A stretch of 12,911 nt of DNA from CAZDDW01 sp964480695 (GTDB lineage Bacteria; Patescibacteriota; Patescibacteriia; UBA9934; CAZDDW01). A program made the translations under genes and the position numbers. The stretch is from NCBI GenBank assembly GCA_964480695.1, contig CAYZPO010000028.1, positions 1 to 12,911 on the forward strand, in the 5' to 3' direction. Of the stretch, positions 5,671-12,319 are shown piece after piece. Each line of letters starts with the position of its first letter. The stretch's first letter is position 1. A model generated the notes under the pieces. The model saw only the letters and a program-made list of their open reading frames with translations. It searched no databases and was not told the origin of the DNA.

Positions 5671-6925
5671 AAAACTTAGTTCCCTGAAGCGACTCAGGTA
5701 GATACTCTTGATCTACTGGCTGATCGTAATCAGGATTGTATTTATATTTTTTTCCATACCCCAACTCTTTCATTAATTTGGTTGGAGCATTTCTTAGATG
5801 TAATGGAACTGGATCAGCCGGACGTTCCTGGATCACTTGTTGAACTTTTCTGTACGCACGATATAAAGCGTTTGATTTTTTGGCCTGGGACATGTAGACC
5901 ACAGCCTGGGCCAGATTAACGTTACACTCTGGAGGTCCAATAAGGTGAGCTGATTGATAAGCTGCAACGGCTTGAGTCAGTGCCTCTGGATCAGCCATAC
6001 CAATATCTTCTGAAGCAAAACGGATTATTCGCCGCGCAATGTACAACGGATCTTCTCCAGCCTCGAACATACGTCCTAGCCAGTAAAGTGCAGCGTCCGC
6101 GTCGCTTCCACGCATTGACTTATGTAAAGCGCTAATAATGTTGTAGTGTTCTTCCCCAGCGCGATCATACAACAGATGAGATTTCTGGAAAGCTTCTTTA
6201 ACCTCATCCTGAGACAATTCTATCATATCATCTTTATTTGTGCCTCGGGAAGAATCCACAGCGTACTCTAGGGCATTCAAGGCCACTCGAGCGTCACCAT
6301 CAGCCATGGCAGCCAGAGTTTCAAGTGTCTTAGAACTGGCACGGACATCCAAGTTACCTAGTCCACGATCTCGATCTTTGAGCGTGCGTTGAATAACGGA
6401 CAGAATATTTTCAGTCGACAACTTGTTTAAGACCAATACACGACAGCGAGATAGGAGCGCGGAGTTAACCTCAAAACTTGGATTTTCGGTCGTGGCCCCG
6501 ATCAGAGTGATTGTCCCGGACTCCACATGTGGTAAAAATGCATCCTGCTGTGACTTGTTGAATCGATGAATCTCATCAATAAATAAAATCGTGCGCTTGG
6601 AATAGAACTTAAGCTGCTCATCTGCTTCTTTAGTAATTGCCCGGACATCTTTAACTCCGGACGTCACGGCTGACATTTGGACAAAGCGCGAGGAAGTGAT
6701 CTGGGCAATGATACGAGCAAGTGTAGTCTTCCCTGTTCCAGGCGGGCCCCAAAAGATCATTGAAGGCACCCGGTCCGCTTCCAGTAGGCGCCGGAGCATA
6801 CTTCCTTCACCCACAATCTCTTCTTGCCCCTCAAATTCTTCCAAATTCAAAGGCCGCATCCGTTCAGCCAACGGCGCAAACCGCTTTTTTTCTTGATCCT
6901 GCTTGTGGGCAAATAAGTCGCTCAT
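5648..6925 (-). CDS. rarA: Replication-associated recombination ATPase RarA (MgsA), 425 aa
   Basis: RarA is a clamp-loader-like AAA+ ATPase that acts at stalled or gapped replication forks and is known to interact with SSB. Visible parts: N-terminal LAERMRPLNLEEFEGQ (19-34), Walker A GPPGTGKTT (60-68), Walker B FIDEIHRF (115-122), sensor-1 IGATTENPSF (142-151), arginine-finger segment LLSRCRV (157-163), then the tetramerisation and C-terminal region typical of MgsA, with LHLRNAPTKLMKELGYGKKY near the end. The length is normal for the family. It is the first gene of the minus-strand operon that runs to murF. Its promoter lies so close that the transcript is probably leaderless or nearly so: only 9 bases separate the -10 box from the ATG, and there is no room for a Shine-Dalgarno. 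Confidence 0.96.
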   Translation of the reverse strand: MSDLFAHKQDQEKKRFAPLAERMRPLNLEEFEGQEEIVGEGSMLRRLLEADRVPSMIFWGPPGTGKTTLARIIAQITSSRFVQMSAVTSGVKDVRAITKEADEQLKFYSKRTILFIDEIHRFNKSQQDAFLPHVESGTITLIGATTENPSFEVNSALLSRCRVLVLNKLSTENILSVIQRTLKDRDRGLGNLDVRASSKTLETLAAMADGDARVALNALEYAVDSSRGTNKDDMIELSQDEVKEAFQKSHLLYDRAGEEHYNIISALHKSMRGSDADAALYWLGRMFEAGEDPLYIARRIIRFASEDIGMADPEALTQAVAAYQSAHLIGPPECNVNLAQAVVYMSQAKKSNALYRAYRKVQQVIQERPADPVPLHLRNAPTKLMKELGYGKKYKYNPDYDQPVDQEYLPESLQGTKFYDHTRDS

Positions 6926-6934
6926 GTACTTTTG

Positions 6935-6962
6935 ATACTAACAGATCCTTGCTTTTTGTCGA
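6935..6962 (-). promoter_or_regulatory. Promoter of the rarA-murF operon (near-leaderless)
   Basis: Minus-strand TCGACA (6957-6962) and TAGTAT (6935-6940) are 16 bases apart. The expected start is at or next to the A at 6927, about two bases before the rarA ATG at 6925. The -35 is imperfect, so the assignment is moderate. It is back-to-back with the promoter of orphan gene B, with 7 bases between the two -35 boxes. Confidence 0.55.
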
Positions 6963-6975
6963 GCCAAGCTTGACA
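6957..6975. promoter_or_regulatory. 19-bp dyad between the divergent rarA and orphan-B promoters
   Basis: TGTCGAGC (6957-6964) and GCTTGACA (6968-6975) are inverted arms matching at 7 of 8 positions, around the centre CAA. The dyad covers both -35 boxes. Part of the symmetry is expected, because divergent TTGACA-like boxes are themselves inverted; the extra AGC/GCT arms go beyond that. It is a possible shared operator. Confidence 0.35.
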
Positions 6976-6998
6976 AGGGACTGATTCTTTGCTAATCT
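6970..6998 (+). promoter_or_regulatory. Strong sigma70-type promoter of orphan gene B
   Basis: TTGACA (6970-6975, a perfect consensus -35) and TAATCT (6993-6998) are separated by 17 bases. The predicted start near 7005 gives a leader of about 39 bases. This is the best consensus promoter in the window. Confidence 0.82.
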
Positions 6999-7032
6999 TA
7001 GGCGTCGTCTCATGAAGGGACGGTAGACAATA

Positions 7033-7039
7033 GGGAGGG
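7033..7039 (+). promoter_or_regulatory. Strong ribosome binding site of orphan gene B
   Basis: GGGAGGG precedes the ATG at 7044; GGAGG within it is 5 bases from the start codon. Together with the site of orphan gene A it contrasts with the weak sites in the two long operons. Confidence 0.75.
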
Positions 7040-7043
7040 CACC

Positions 7044-7511
7044 ATGAGCGAATTGTTGATGCAGATCAATCCCCCGAGGCTGGATCGATACGCCAGGCTG
7101 CCGATGACCTTCACCCCGGAGGCCGCAGCCAAGCTCCTTGGACCGTTCGCCACCAACGAGTTGGCCCTGAGACTACTTCAGGGCATGAAGGGTGACGGCA
7201 CCTGGAAACACGAGATCATGGTGACTGTGACCCTGCAGTTCGATCTCGAGGATCCAGATGTGGGTCGGGAAGACGAGTCTTTCATCTTGCCTAAGACCGG
7301 CGACGAGGTCGTCCTACGCATGACCAAACTCGTGGCTACGGCCAGGCTCGACGACGAGATCGACTTGGCACAGAGCGAACAGGTTTTGAACGGTGCTGGA
7401 ACCCAGTTCATCCTCAAGGTCATGACCGACCGACATCCTCACAACGACACCCTGGTGATCGGGACCTGCGACCAGGATCCCCAGACCACACCCCTTGACG
7501 TGGAGTTGTGA
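7044..7511 (+). CDS. Orphan gene B: GC-rich hypothetical protein, 155 aa
   Basis: I do not recognise this family. It is the only plus-strand gene in the window. The product is a small soluble acidic protein with no signal or membrane segment; alternating hydrophobic strands (MVTVTLQFDL, DEVVLRMTKLVATA, TQFILKVM, DTLVIGTC) suggest a beta-rich or alpha+beta fold after a helical N-terminal part. It has one cysteine near the C-terminus. Two hand-counted lines (7081-7140, 7141-7200) are 65% and 60% GC, against 45% for a line in rarA, and codons such as CTC, CTG, GCC and ACC are frequent. The unit is complete: perfect -35 promoter, strong Shine-Dalgarno, gene, hairpin terminator 20 bases past the stop. 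This matches the architecture of orphan gene A at the other end of the rarA-murF operon. Real gene, function unknown; foreign origin is inferred from composition only. Confidence 0.85.
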   Translation: MSELLMQINPPRLDRYARLPMTFTPEAAAKLLGPFATNELALRLLQGMKGDGTWKHEIMVTVTLQFDLEDPDVGREDESFILPKTGDEVVLRMTKLVATARLDDEIDLAQSEQVLNGAGTQFILKVMTDRHPHNDTLVIGTCDQDPQTTPLDVEL

Positions 7512-7531
7512 TCACCCCCTCAAATCTACAA

Positions 7532-7561
7532 CACCCCCGCGACCATCTGGCTGCGGGGGTG
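7532..7561 (+). terminator. Terminator of orphan gene B, possibly bidirectional
   Basis: CACCCCCGC (7532-7540) and GCGGGGGTG (7553-7561) form a perfect 9-bp GC-rich stem with a 12-base loop. On the plus strand it is followed by AACACGTTTTAAAAC, a delayed T run. It lies between convergent orphan gene B and ccdA, and no other hairpin follows ccdA at 7562-7600, so it may also stop minus-strand transcripts. Confidence 0.72.
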
Positions 7562-7600
7562 AACACGTTTTAAAACAGTTTTCAGTTAGCGGTTACCGGT

Positions 7601-8356
7601 TTACAGGTAGTCCATGAGTTGCTCGTAGTTGATGAAATCAAACAGCTGGTAGCCGTATGAGATCAACATTCCCATCTGGTCGAATAATATCAAAATTCCC
7701 AAAGCGATCAGGAAGATGCCGCCGATTACAGAAATCACGTGCAAGTATCTTGAAATGTGACGAATATATTTAGTTGCTGAGCTAGCCAGCAAGGCCACGA
7801 GCAAGAACGGGATCGCTAGTCCGATCGAAAAGATAAAGAGCAAGAAAGCCCCTTGCCCGACAGTCGAACTAATCGAAGCCAGCAATAAAATCGTCCCTAG
7901 CACCGGACCAATACATGGGGTCCAACCAAAACCAAAGACCGCACCAATTAAAGTTGCATTAGCTGCGCTTCCTTGCCGAAATAGGCGGGGCATTTTAAAA
8001 TGTGCAATCTTGTCCAGCATAGGAATCTTCACTGTCCCTAACATGAACAAACCAAACAAGATCACTAAAATTCCACCAAAGCGCGCGATCCATAGTCGGT
8101 ATTCGGTCAAAAGTTGTCCGACTGCCCCAGCCAATGTCCCTAGCAAAATAAACACGAGCGAGAAACCAACAACAAAAAACAGCCCATTCACAAAAATCTT
8201 AACGTGAGCGCGCTTAGCTCGCTCTGGATCTTGCAAATGAGACGGTGGCACCCCACTAATAATCGCTAGATATACTGGTATCAGCGGCAGTGTACATGGG
8301 GCCAAAAAAGTAATCAGGCCGGCCACAAAGGCCGGCACGATCAAACTAAAATCCAT
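7601..8356 (-). CDS. ccdA: CcdA-type transmembrane thiol-disulfide reductant transporter, 251 aa
   Basis: CcdA/DsbD-beta family proteins pass reducing equivalents from cytoplasmic thioredoxin across the membrane to extracytoplasmic thiol proteins. Six hydrophobic segments are visible, with the two hallmark cysteine motifs: LAPCTLPLIP (C21) and GWTPCIGPVLG (C148), the redox pair. The length fits single-domain CcdA; there is no fused thioredoxin or DsbD alpha/gamma domain. The ATG is one base after the previous stop, with AAAGGA as a possible Shine-Dalgarno. It is the last gene of the minus-strand operon. No thioredoxin-like or cytochrome c gene is visible in the window, so a role in general extracytoplasmic thiol reduction is more likely than cytochrome maturation (inference). 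The 70-aa Cys-rich protein two genes upstream is a possible partner. Confidence 0.92.
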   Translation of the reverse strand: MDFSLIVPAFVAGLITFLAPCTLPLIPVYLAIISGVPPSHLQDPERAKRAHVKIFVNGLFFVVGFSLVFILLGTLAGAVGQLLTEYRLWIARFGGILVILFGLFMLGTVKIPMLDKIAHFKMPRLFRQGSAANATLIGAVFGFGWTPCIGPVLGTILLLASISSTVGQGAFLLFIFSIGLAIPFLLVALLASSATKYIRHISRYLHVISVIGGIFLIALGILILFDQMGMLISYGYQLFDFINYEQLMDYL

Positions 8357-8357
8357 G

Positions 8358-8786
8358 TTATCCTTTATTTTCTTTTCGAATAATCAACCAGTGGAACAGG
8401 AACAATGGAAAACCAACTAAAATCAAAGACAAGGCCATGGCCAAATTTCGATGTCGATCAGCTACGACCGGATCAACACTGCCTGATTCTTCTTCCCAAG
8501 CTTCATACTCCACCAACCACTGATCCAAATCTTCCTTCTCCTCTTCAGACAAACAAACTTCCTCGCCCTCTTCGGCTTCATCCACATCCACAGCAACTTC
8601 TTTTATCATTCCATCGTAATAAGGTCGATCCATTTGCCACATTCTTTGTTGTTCTTCAGCCTGAGTAAAAACCAAGGCTTTTAAACCGATATTGAAAAGT
8701 TGAACAGTTCCGATCACTAATAACACCAGTCCAAGCATGGAAAACAGGTATAAATAAATTGTGCGGATCAAAGGATACTTTTTCAT
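8358..8786 (-). CDS. Two-TM membrane protein with acidic middle region, 142 aa
   Basis: I know of no named function. Start: the frame is open up to 8864, but that would overlap the previous gene by about 77 bases; ATG 8786 is one base after its stop codon and begins MKKYPLIRTIYLYL. Two hydrophobic segments (about 9-30 and 114-136) flank an acidic, Glu-rich, probably helical middle (about 62-108) with one cysteine (C78). The segment NIGLKALVFTQAE (32-44) after the first helix recalls small membrane proteins frequent in CPR genomes, but I cannot name the family. It lies in one tight run with the Cys-rich protein and ccdA. Confidence 0.82.
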   Translation of the reverse strand: MKKYPLIRTIYLYLFSMLGLVLLVIGTVQLFNIGLKALVFTQAEEQQRMWQMDRPYYDGMIKEVAVDVDEAEEGEEVCLSEEEKEDLDQWLVEYEAWEEESGSVDPVVADRHRNLAMALSLILVGFPLFLFHWLIIRKENKG

Positions 8787-8787
8787 A

Positions 8788-9000
8788 TTACTTCTTTTTC
8801 TTAGTGCCGGTCTTACACATTCCGCAATGTTTACCACAGACATAACAGCAACAATGGACTCCAAAGAAGCTTAGAACCAGAAGAACAAAGGCAGCTACCA
8901 AGGCATTAACTCCGTACTGAATACTGAAAATTAAATAAAAGAAGAACAGATACCAGAGCACAGCTCCGGCCAAGAAAATGAGAACGTCTTTGGCTTTCAT
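8788..9000 (-). CDS. Small Cys-rich membrane protein, 70 aa
   Basis: A two-helix membrane protein (hydrophobic about 5-26 and 31-48) ending in a basic tail with a cysteine cluster: H49, C50, C51, C52, C55, H58, C59 and C62, spaced CCC-x2-C-x3-C-x2-C, followed by KTGTKKKK. Four or more closely spaced Cys plus two His right at the membrane surface suggest metal binding or thiol redox chemistry. The positive-inside rule puts the KKKK tail, and so the Cys cluster, on the cytoplasmic side. It sits between rluF (7-base gap) and the two-TM gene (1-base gap), two genes before ccdA. Family not recognised; its small size makes homology hard to judge by eye. Confidence 0.8.
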   Translation of the reverse strand: MKAKDVLIFLAGAVLWYLFFFYLIFSIQYGVNALVAAFVLLVLSFFGVHCCCYVCGKHCGMCKTGTKKKK

Positions 9001-9007
9001 ATTTTTG

Positions 9008-9709
9008 TTATTTATTTTTTAATAAAGATTCTATTTTTTGTTTTGAGATTCGTTTTGATTGTCCAGAACCTAGTTTTCCCAGAGTTAAATTTCCGATGCG
9101 AACCCTGATCAGTCCGGTGGCTTCGTATCCAAGAGCCTCACACATGCGCCGCACCTGACGCTTGCGCCCTTCCATGATCGTGATCGAGAAATTGCGATCG
9201 TTTATTTTTTTGATCTTGGCTGGCAAAGTTTTACGTCGTGTCCCGATGTTGACTCCACGATGCATTTGTCCAACAAACTCTGGAGTGATTTTATGATCAA
9301 CTTCTACGATATATTCTTTCTCAACCTTATTTTCGGCTTTGAGAATTTTGTTAACTAGATCTCCGTCATTGGTTAATAAAATCAAACCTGAACTAGCCAC
9401 ATCAATTCGACCAATCGGATACACTCGTTCTGGCGAATCTACTGCAGAGACAATATTGTCTTTAGCTTTAGGATCGGTAGTACAAATTACTCCTACCGGC
9501 TTGTTGTAAGCTAGGTAAATCTTTTCGATCTCATCAAGTTTTATCTGGTTACGACCAACAAAAACTTTATCACTTGGACCGACCTGGTCACCTAACTTAG
9601 CTCGACGACTATTAATCTTAACCTTCCCGGCCTCAATCAACCGATCTGCTTCTCGTCGAGAGCAGTGATTAGCTTGGGTTAAAAATTTGTTAATGCGGGT
9701 CGAAGACAT
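9008..9709 (-). CDS. rluF: RluF-type 23S rRNA pseudouridine synthase, 233 aa
   Basis: An N-terminal S4 RNA-binding domain (INKFLTQANHCSRREADRLI..., residues 6-50) is followed by an RsuA/RluB/E/F-type catalytic domain. The catalytic motif is GRIDVASSGLILLTNDG (100-116) with D103 as nucleophile. EKEYIVEV and EGRKRQVRRMCEALGY follow in the usual order. The segment NKILKAENKVEKEY is closest, from memory, to E. coli RluF (which modifies U2604 of 23S rRNA) rather than RluB or RsuA, but family members are easily confused. It starts one base after the stop of the beta-propeller gene. The C-terminus is short and lysine-rich. Confidence 0.9.
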   Translation of the reverse strand: MSSTRINKFLTQANHCSRREADRLIEAGKVKINSRRAKLGDQVGPSDKVFVGRNQIKLDEIEKIYLAYNKPVGVICTTDPKAKDNIVSAVDSPERVYPIGRIDVASSGLILLTNDGDLVNKILKAENKVEKEYIVEVDHKITPEFVGQMHRGVNIGTRRKTLPAKIKKINDRNFSITIMEGRKRQVRRMCEALGYEATGLIRVRIGNLTLGKLGSGQSKRISKQKIESLLKNK

Positions 9710-9710
9710 G

Positions 9711-11723
9711 CTATAAATCTAACTCAGCTGCCCGCTCCCAAGTATTCTCATCCAGCACCACAATCTCATCCCGACCAACCACGTACAAGTAATCATTAAT
9801 ATACAACGCGCGTTCAGCCTCAATATTAGCCACAGCTTTTTCTAAGCTCAATTCATTATCAGCATAACTGAAGATATAGCCACCCTGCCCTCCAGGCATA
9901 AAGAACACTCCAAAGTCAGGATCATGCAAGAAGGCGTGATGAGTTTCTAAAACATCAGACCAGGACTCGTCAAGAGTATACTTGTCAATCTCCTGCGGAT
10001 CAGACGGATCTGAAACGTCGAACAGAGAAAGCTTGACTTCCCAATCCTCACGCCCCACACCAAGAATCAAATCCTCAGCCAACGGGTGTAAGTACGAAGA
10101 GTAGCCAGGAATCTTTAACTCACCTACAGCTTCAGGGTTCTTGGGATCACTTAGATCAAAAACGTAAAACGGATCAGTTTCTCGGAAAGTGACCATATAA
10201 CCTTCATCGCCCATAAAGCGAGCTGAATAAATACGTTCTCCGGCCCCAAGATCCAACACCTGTCCTTTAATATTCAAATTCTTGTCTAACACGTATAGAT
10301 CATTCATGCTTTCCACACCAGTACTAAACATGCCCCACCAACCAAACTCACCGACCGTGGTGGCGACACGCAAGTAACCTTCATACTCATCTAACGACCA
10401 CTGGTTTAACAAAGTTCCTGGAACTTCTCCGACTTCGTCCACAGACAAATTATCTAAACCAATCTTAACGATCCCAGTGCGATAATAATCACGCTTTTTC
10501 TCTTCCATAAATTCATCCATCTCATTCGCTAGTTCATTCTGAATCTCTAGCTCTTCGTCATCATTCAGCGAAGCCATCCATTCTTCCAGAATTACTTGCA
10601 ACTCAACCATCTTGGCCTGATCAGAAATTTCGTATACGGCCAGGTTGCGAATCTGCTGCAAAGCTGAGGTGCTAATCAAGTTATAGGCCTCGTTCTCAAA
10701 GAAATCAATCATCAAATCAACGTAACTACCTGGATTAGCGTAAGTGATGTACATATTCTCACCAGACATGTAAACAACTGTGTTGTCGTACGAAGCCACA
10801 AAAGAAACCTGATCCTCAATCGTTCCGGCTACAGGATCAATAGACATAACATGATAAGTTTCTTCAGCTGGCACTGGATCAACCGGATGATAAACGTCAG
10901 TGCAAGCCACCTCGACCTCTTTGCCTTCAAGAGTAAATGGCACAATCGGACATGGATCATACGTGTCGATCCAGGTGCTAGTGACTAAATAAATCTTACC
11001 GTCATAAAGTCGAGCTGTTTGATAGCTGGCGTCCTCAAAAGTGATGTCCCAAATTTCTACTGGCTCAGCTGGATCAGACACATCATAAGCCACGATCTCA
11101 CCGTAACTTAGGACCACTAAAACATTATCAGAGAGCAACAGATCACCGTTCATGAAAATTTCACCATCCACACCTATCTCATCCACTGGCAAAGCATCAA
11201 TCAGATAAGTTGCACTTTCGCTACTGTCTTCATCTCGCCAATAGTAGTAATAGTCCTCAACTGAGTAATAGATCTCATTTCCGTCAGTCTTAACAATATC
11301 AGGCTCGTCAATTCCCATTACTTGGACATTGGTTCCGGAAACCCGATCAGGCTCAGTGGCTCCGCCCATACCCGTGGCTTCAGGAATAGCCAGGCCAGCT
11401 TCATCAGCCATCATAGCCACTTCGTCCCAAGCAACATCGATTTCAACCGTATCGTTACCTCTAAGTATGGTCCCTGATCCAGAATAACCATCCGCAGTTT
11501 TATTACGTACTTCAGCTAGATACTCCTTAAAGTCGCTCTCTGAACTGAATTTTGATACCCCAGACGGATCAATGGTTACGATCGATCCAACTCCATCCCA
11601 AACATCATCCACACTAGGAATCAATGTGCGATCATATTTGAGCGAAAAATAGCCGAGCACTCCGGCTCCGGCCAAAACTAAAACTATAACTGCGGTGATA
11701 AGAAAAGTAATCTTGTTTTTCAT
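9711..11723 (-). CDS. Membrane-anchored beta-propeller protein (PF09826-type), 670 aa
   Basis: An N-terminal membrane segment (about 5-27) anchors a large extracytoplasmic domain. The hallmark sequences of the secreted Beta_propel family are visible: GIDEPDIVKTDG (137-148), YSARFMGDEGYMVTFRETDP (499-518), DLSDPKNPE (523-531), LKIPGYSSYLHP (536-547) and SDPSDPQEI (571-579). Repeated blade motifs of the type YDVSDPAEP (213-221) occur through the chain. A helical acidic insertion (about 362-412) interrupts the propeller. Two cysteines (C258, C274) lie 16 residues apart and could form a disulfide. The family's biochemical role is unknown; it is found in archaea and various bacteria. The start follows the upstream hydrolase gene after 29 bases. 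The extracytoplasmic Cys pair makes it a possible client of the thiol system of ccdA in the same operon (inference). Confidence 0.92.
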   Translation of the reverse strand: MKNKITFLITAVIVLVLAGAGVLGYFSLKYDRTLIPSVDDVWDGVGSIVTIDPSGVSKFSSESDFKEYLAEVRNKTADGYSGSGTILRGNDTVEIDVAWDEVAMMADEAGLAIPEATGMGGATEPDRVSGTNVQVMGIDEPDIVKTDGNEIYYSVEDYYYYWRDEDSSESATYLIDALPVDEIGVDGEIFMNGDLLLSDNVLVVLSYGEIVAYDVSDPAEPVEIWDITFEDASYQTARLYDGKIYLVTSTWIDTYDPCPIVPFTLEGKEVEVACTDVYHPVDPVPAEETYHVMSIDPVAGTIEDQVSFVASYDNTVVYMSGENMYITYANPGSYVDLMIDFFENEAYNLISTSALQQIRNLAVYEISDQAKMVELQVILEEWMASLNDDEELEIQNELANEMDEFMEEKKRDYYRTGIVKIGLDNLSVDEVGEVPGTLLNQWSLDEYEGYLRVATTVGEFGWWGMFSTGVESMNDLYVLDKNLNIKGQVLDLGAGERIYSARFMGDEGYMVTFRETDPFYVFDLSDPKNPEAVGELKIPGYSSYLHPLAEDLILGVGREDWEVKLSLFDVSDPSDPQEIDKYTLDESWSDVLETHHAFLHDPDFGVFFMPGGQGGYIFSYADNELSLEKAVANIEAERALYINDYLYVVGRDEIVVLDENTWERAAELDL

Positions 11724-11752
11724 ATGTTTTGATTAAAAATGTCGCTCTTATT

Positions 11753-12319
11753 TTACATCTTTTTAATGGCTTCGGCTACCTCTGGTAACTGATCGCAGCT
11801 AGCCTCGTCATCAACATGGCCTGAGAAGTGTCCCATCTCATGTTTGATAATTAACTCTGCCCCGAGTTGATCACGAAAAATTTCACCGTGTCGCATCGGT
11901 ACATAAGGGTCATTGTCTGAGACAATGGCAACAAATTTATTGGTTCGAGATCGAACCTGGTCGAAATCAACAGGTGTAGCAAAAAAATTATCAATCTCTT
12001 CGTACCCTTCTCCCAGCTTCTCAGAGAAGCCAGCAACCAAGACGACTCCAGCGACTCGCTGCTCGTCTGCCAGTGACTCAAGATATCGCAAAACAGTAAT
12101 ACATCCAACGCTGTGACCGATCAGATATGTCTCCCCATCCGGCTCACCAATGACTTCTTGCAACTTTGTTACCCAGGTTAACATTTTCGGATGTTCTGTG
12201 TCAGGCATGGCTGGAACCTGGACCTCAAAGCCGGCTGCTTCGAGCTCCTGCTTCGTACTCTGATACCAACAGTACTCCGGATACCCTTCCCAACAGTGGA
12301 CGATAATTGCTCGTTTCAT
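11753..12319 (-). CDS. RBBP9/YdeN-type alpha/beta serine hydrolase, 188 aa
   Basis: A compact alpha/beta hydrolase of the PF06821 type. It begins with the strand MKRAIIVHCWEG, has the nucleophile elbow GHSVG with S70, an acid-bearing SDNDPYVP segment (134-141, D137 the likely acid) and MGHFSG with H164 as the catalytic histidine. The length is typical of the family (about 180-190). No signal peptide, so cytoplasmic. The substrate is unknown; members are assigned only as serine hydrolases or esterases. It overlaps the previous gene by four bases (ATGA), so translation is coupled to a second, different hydrolase. Confidence 0.9.
   Translation of the reverse strand: MKRAIIVHCWEGYPEYCWYQSTKQELEAAGFEVQVPAMPDTEHPKMLTWVTKLQEVIGEPDGETYLIGHSVGCITVLRYLESLADEQRVAGVVLVAGFSEKLGEGYEEIDNFFATPVDFDQVRSRTNKFVAIVSDNDPYVPMRHGEIFRDQLGAELIIKHEMGHFSGHVDDEASCDQLPEVAEAIKKM

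Noticed and set aside
291..7511. Orphan genes A and B as a toxin-antitoxin or defence pair.
   Set aside because: They are about 6 kb apart on opposite strands, with separate promoters and no recognisable toxin, antitoxin or nuclease motif.
7562..7600. A separate terminator for the ccdA operon.
   Set aside because: Only short A/T self-complementary stretches are present; the hairpin at 7532-7561 is the only convincing stem.
8787..8864. A 26-residue N-terminal extension of the two-TM protein starting at 8864.
   Set aside because: It would overlap the Cys-rich gene by about 77 bases; ATG 8786, one base after that gene's stop, gives a normal membrane-protein N-terminus.
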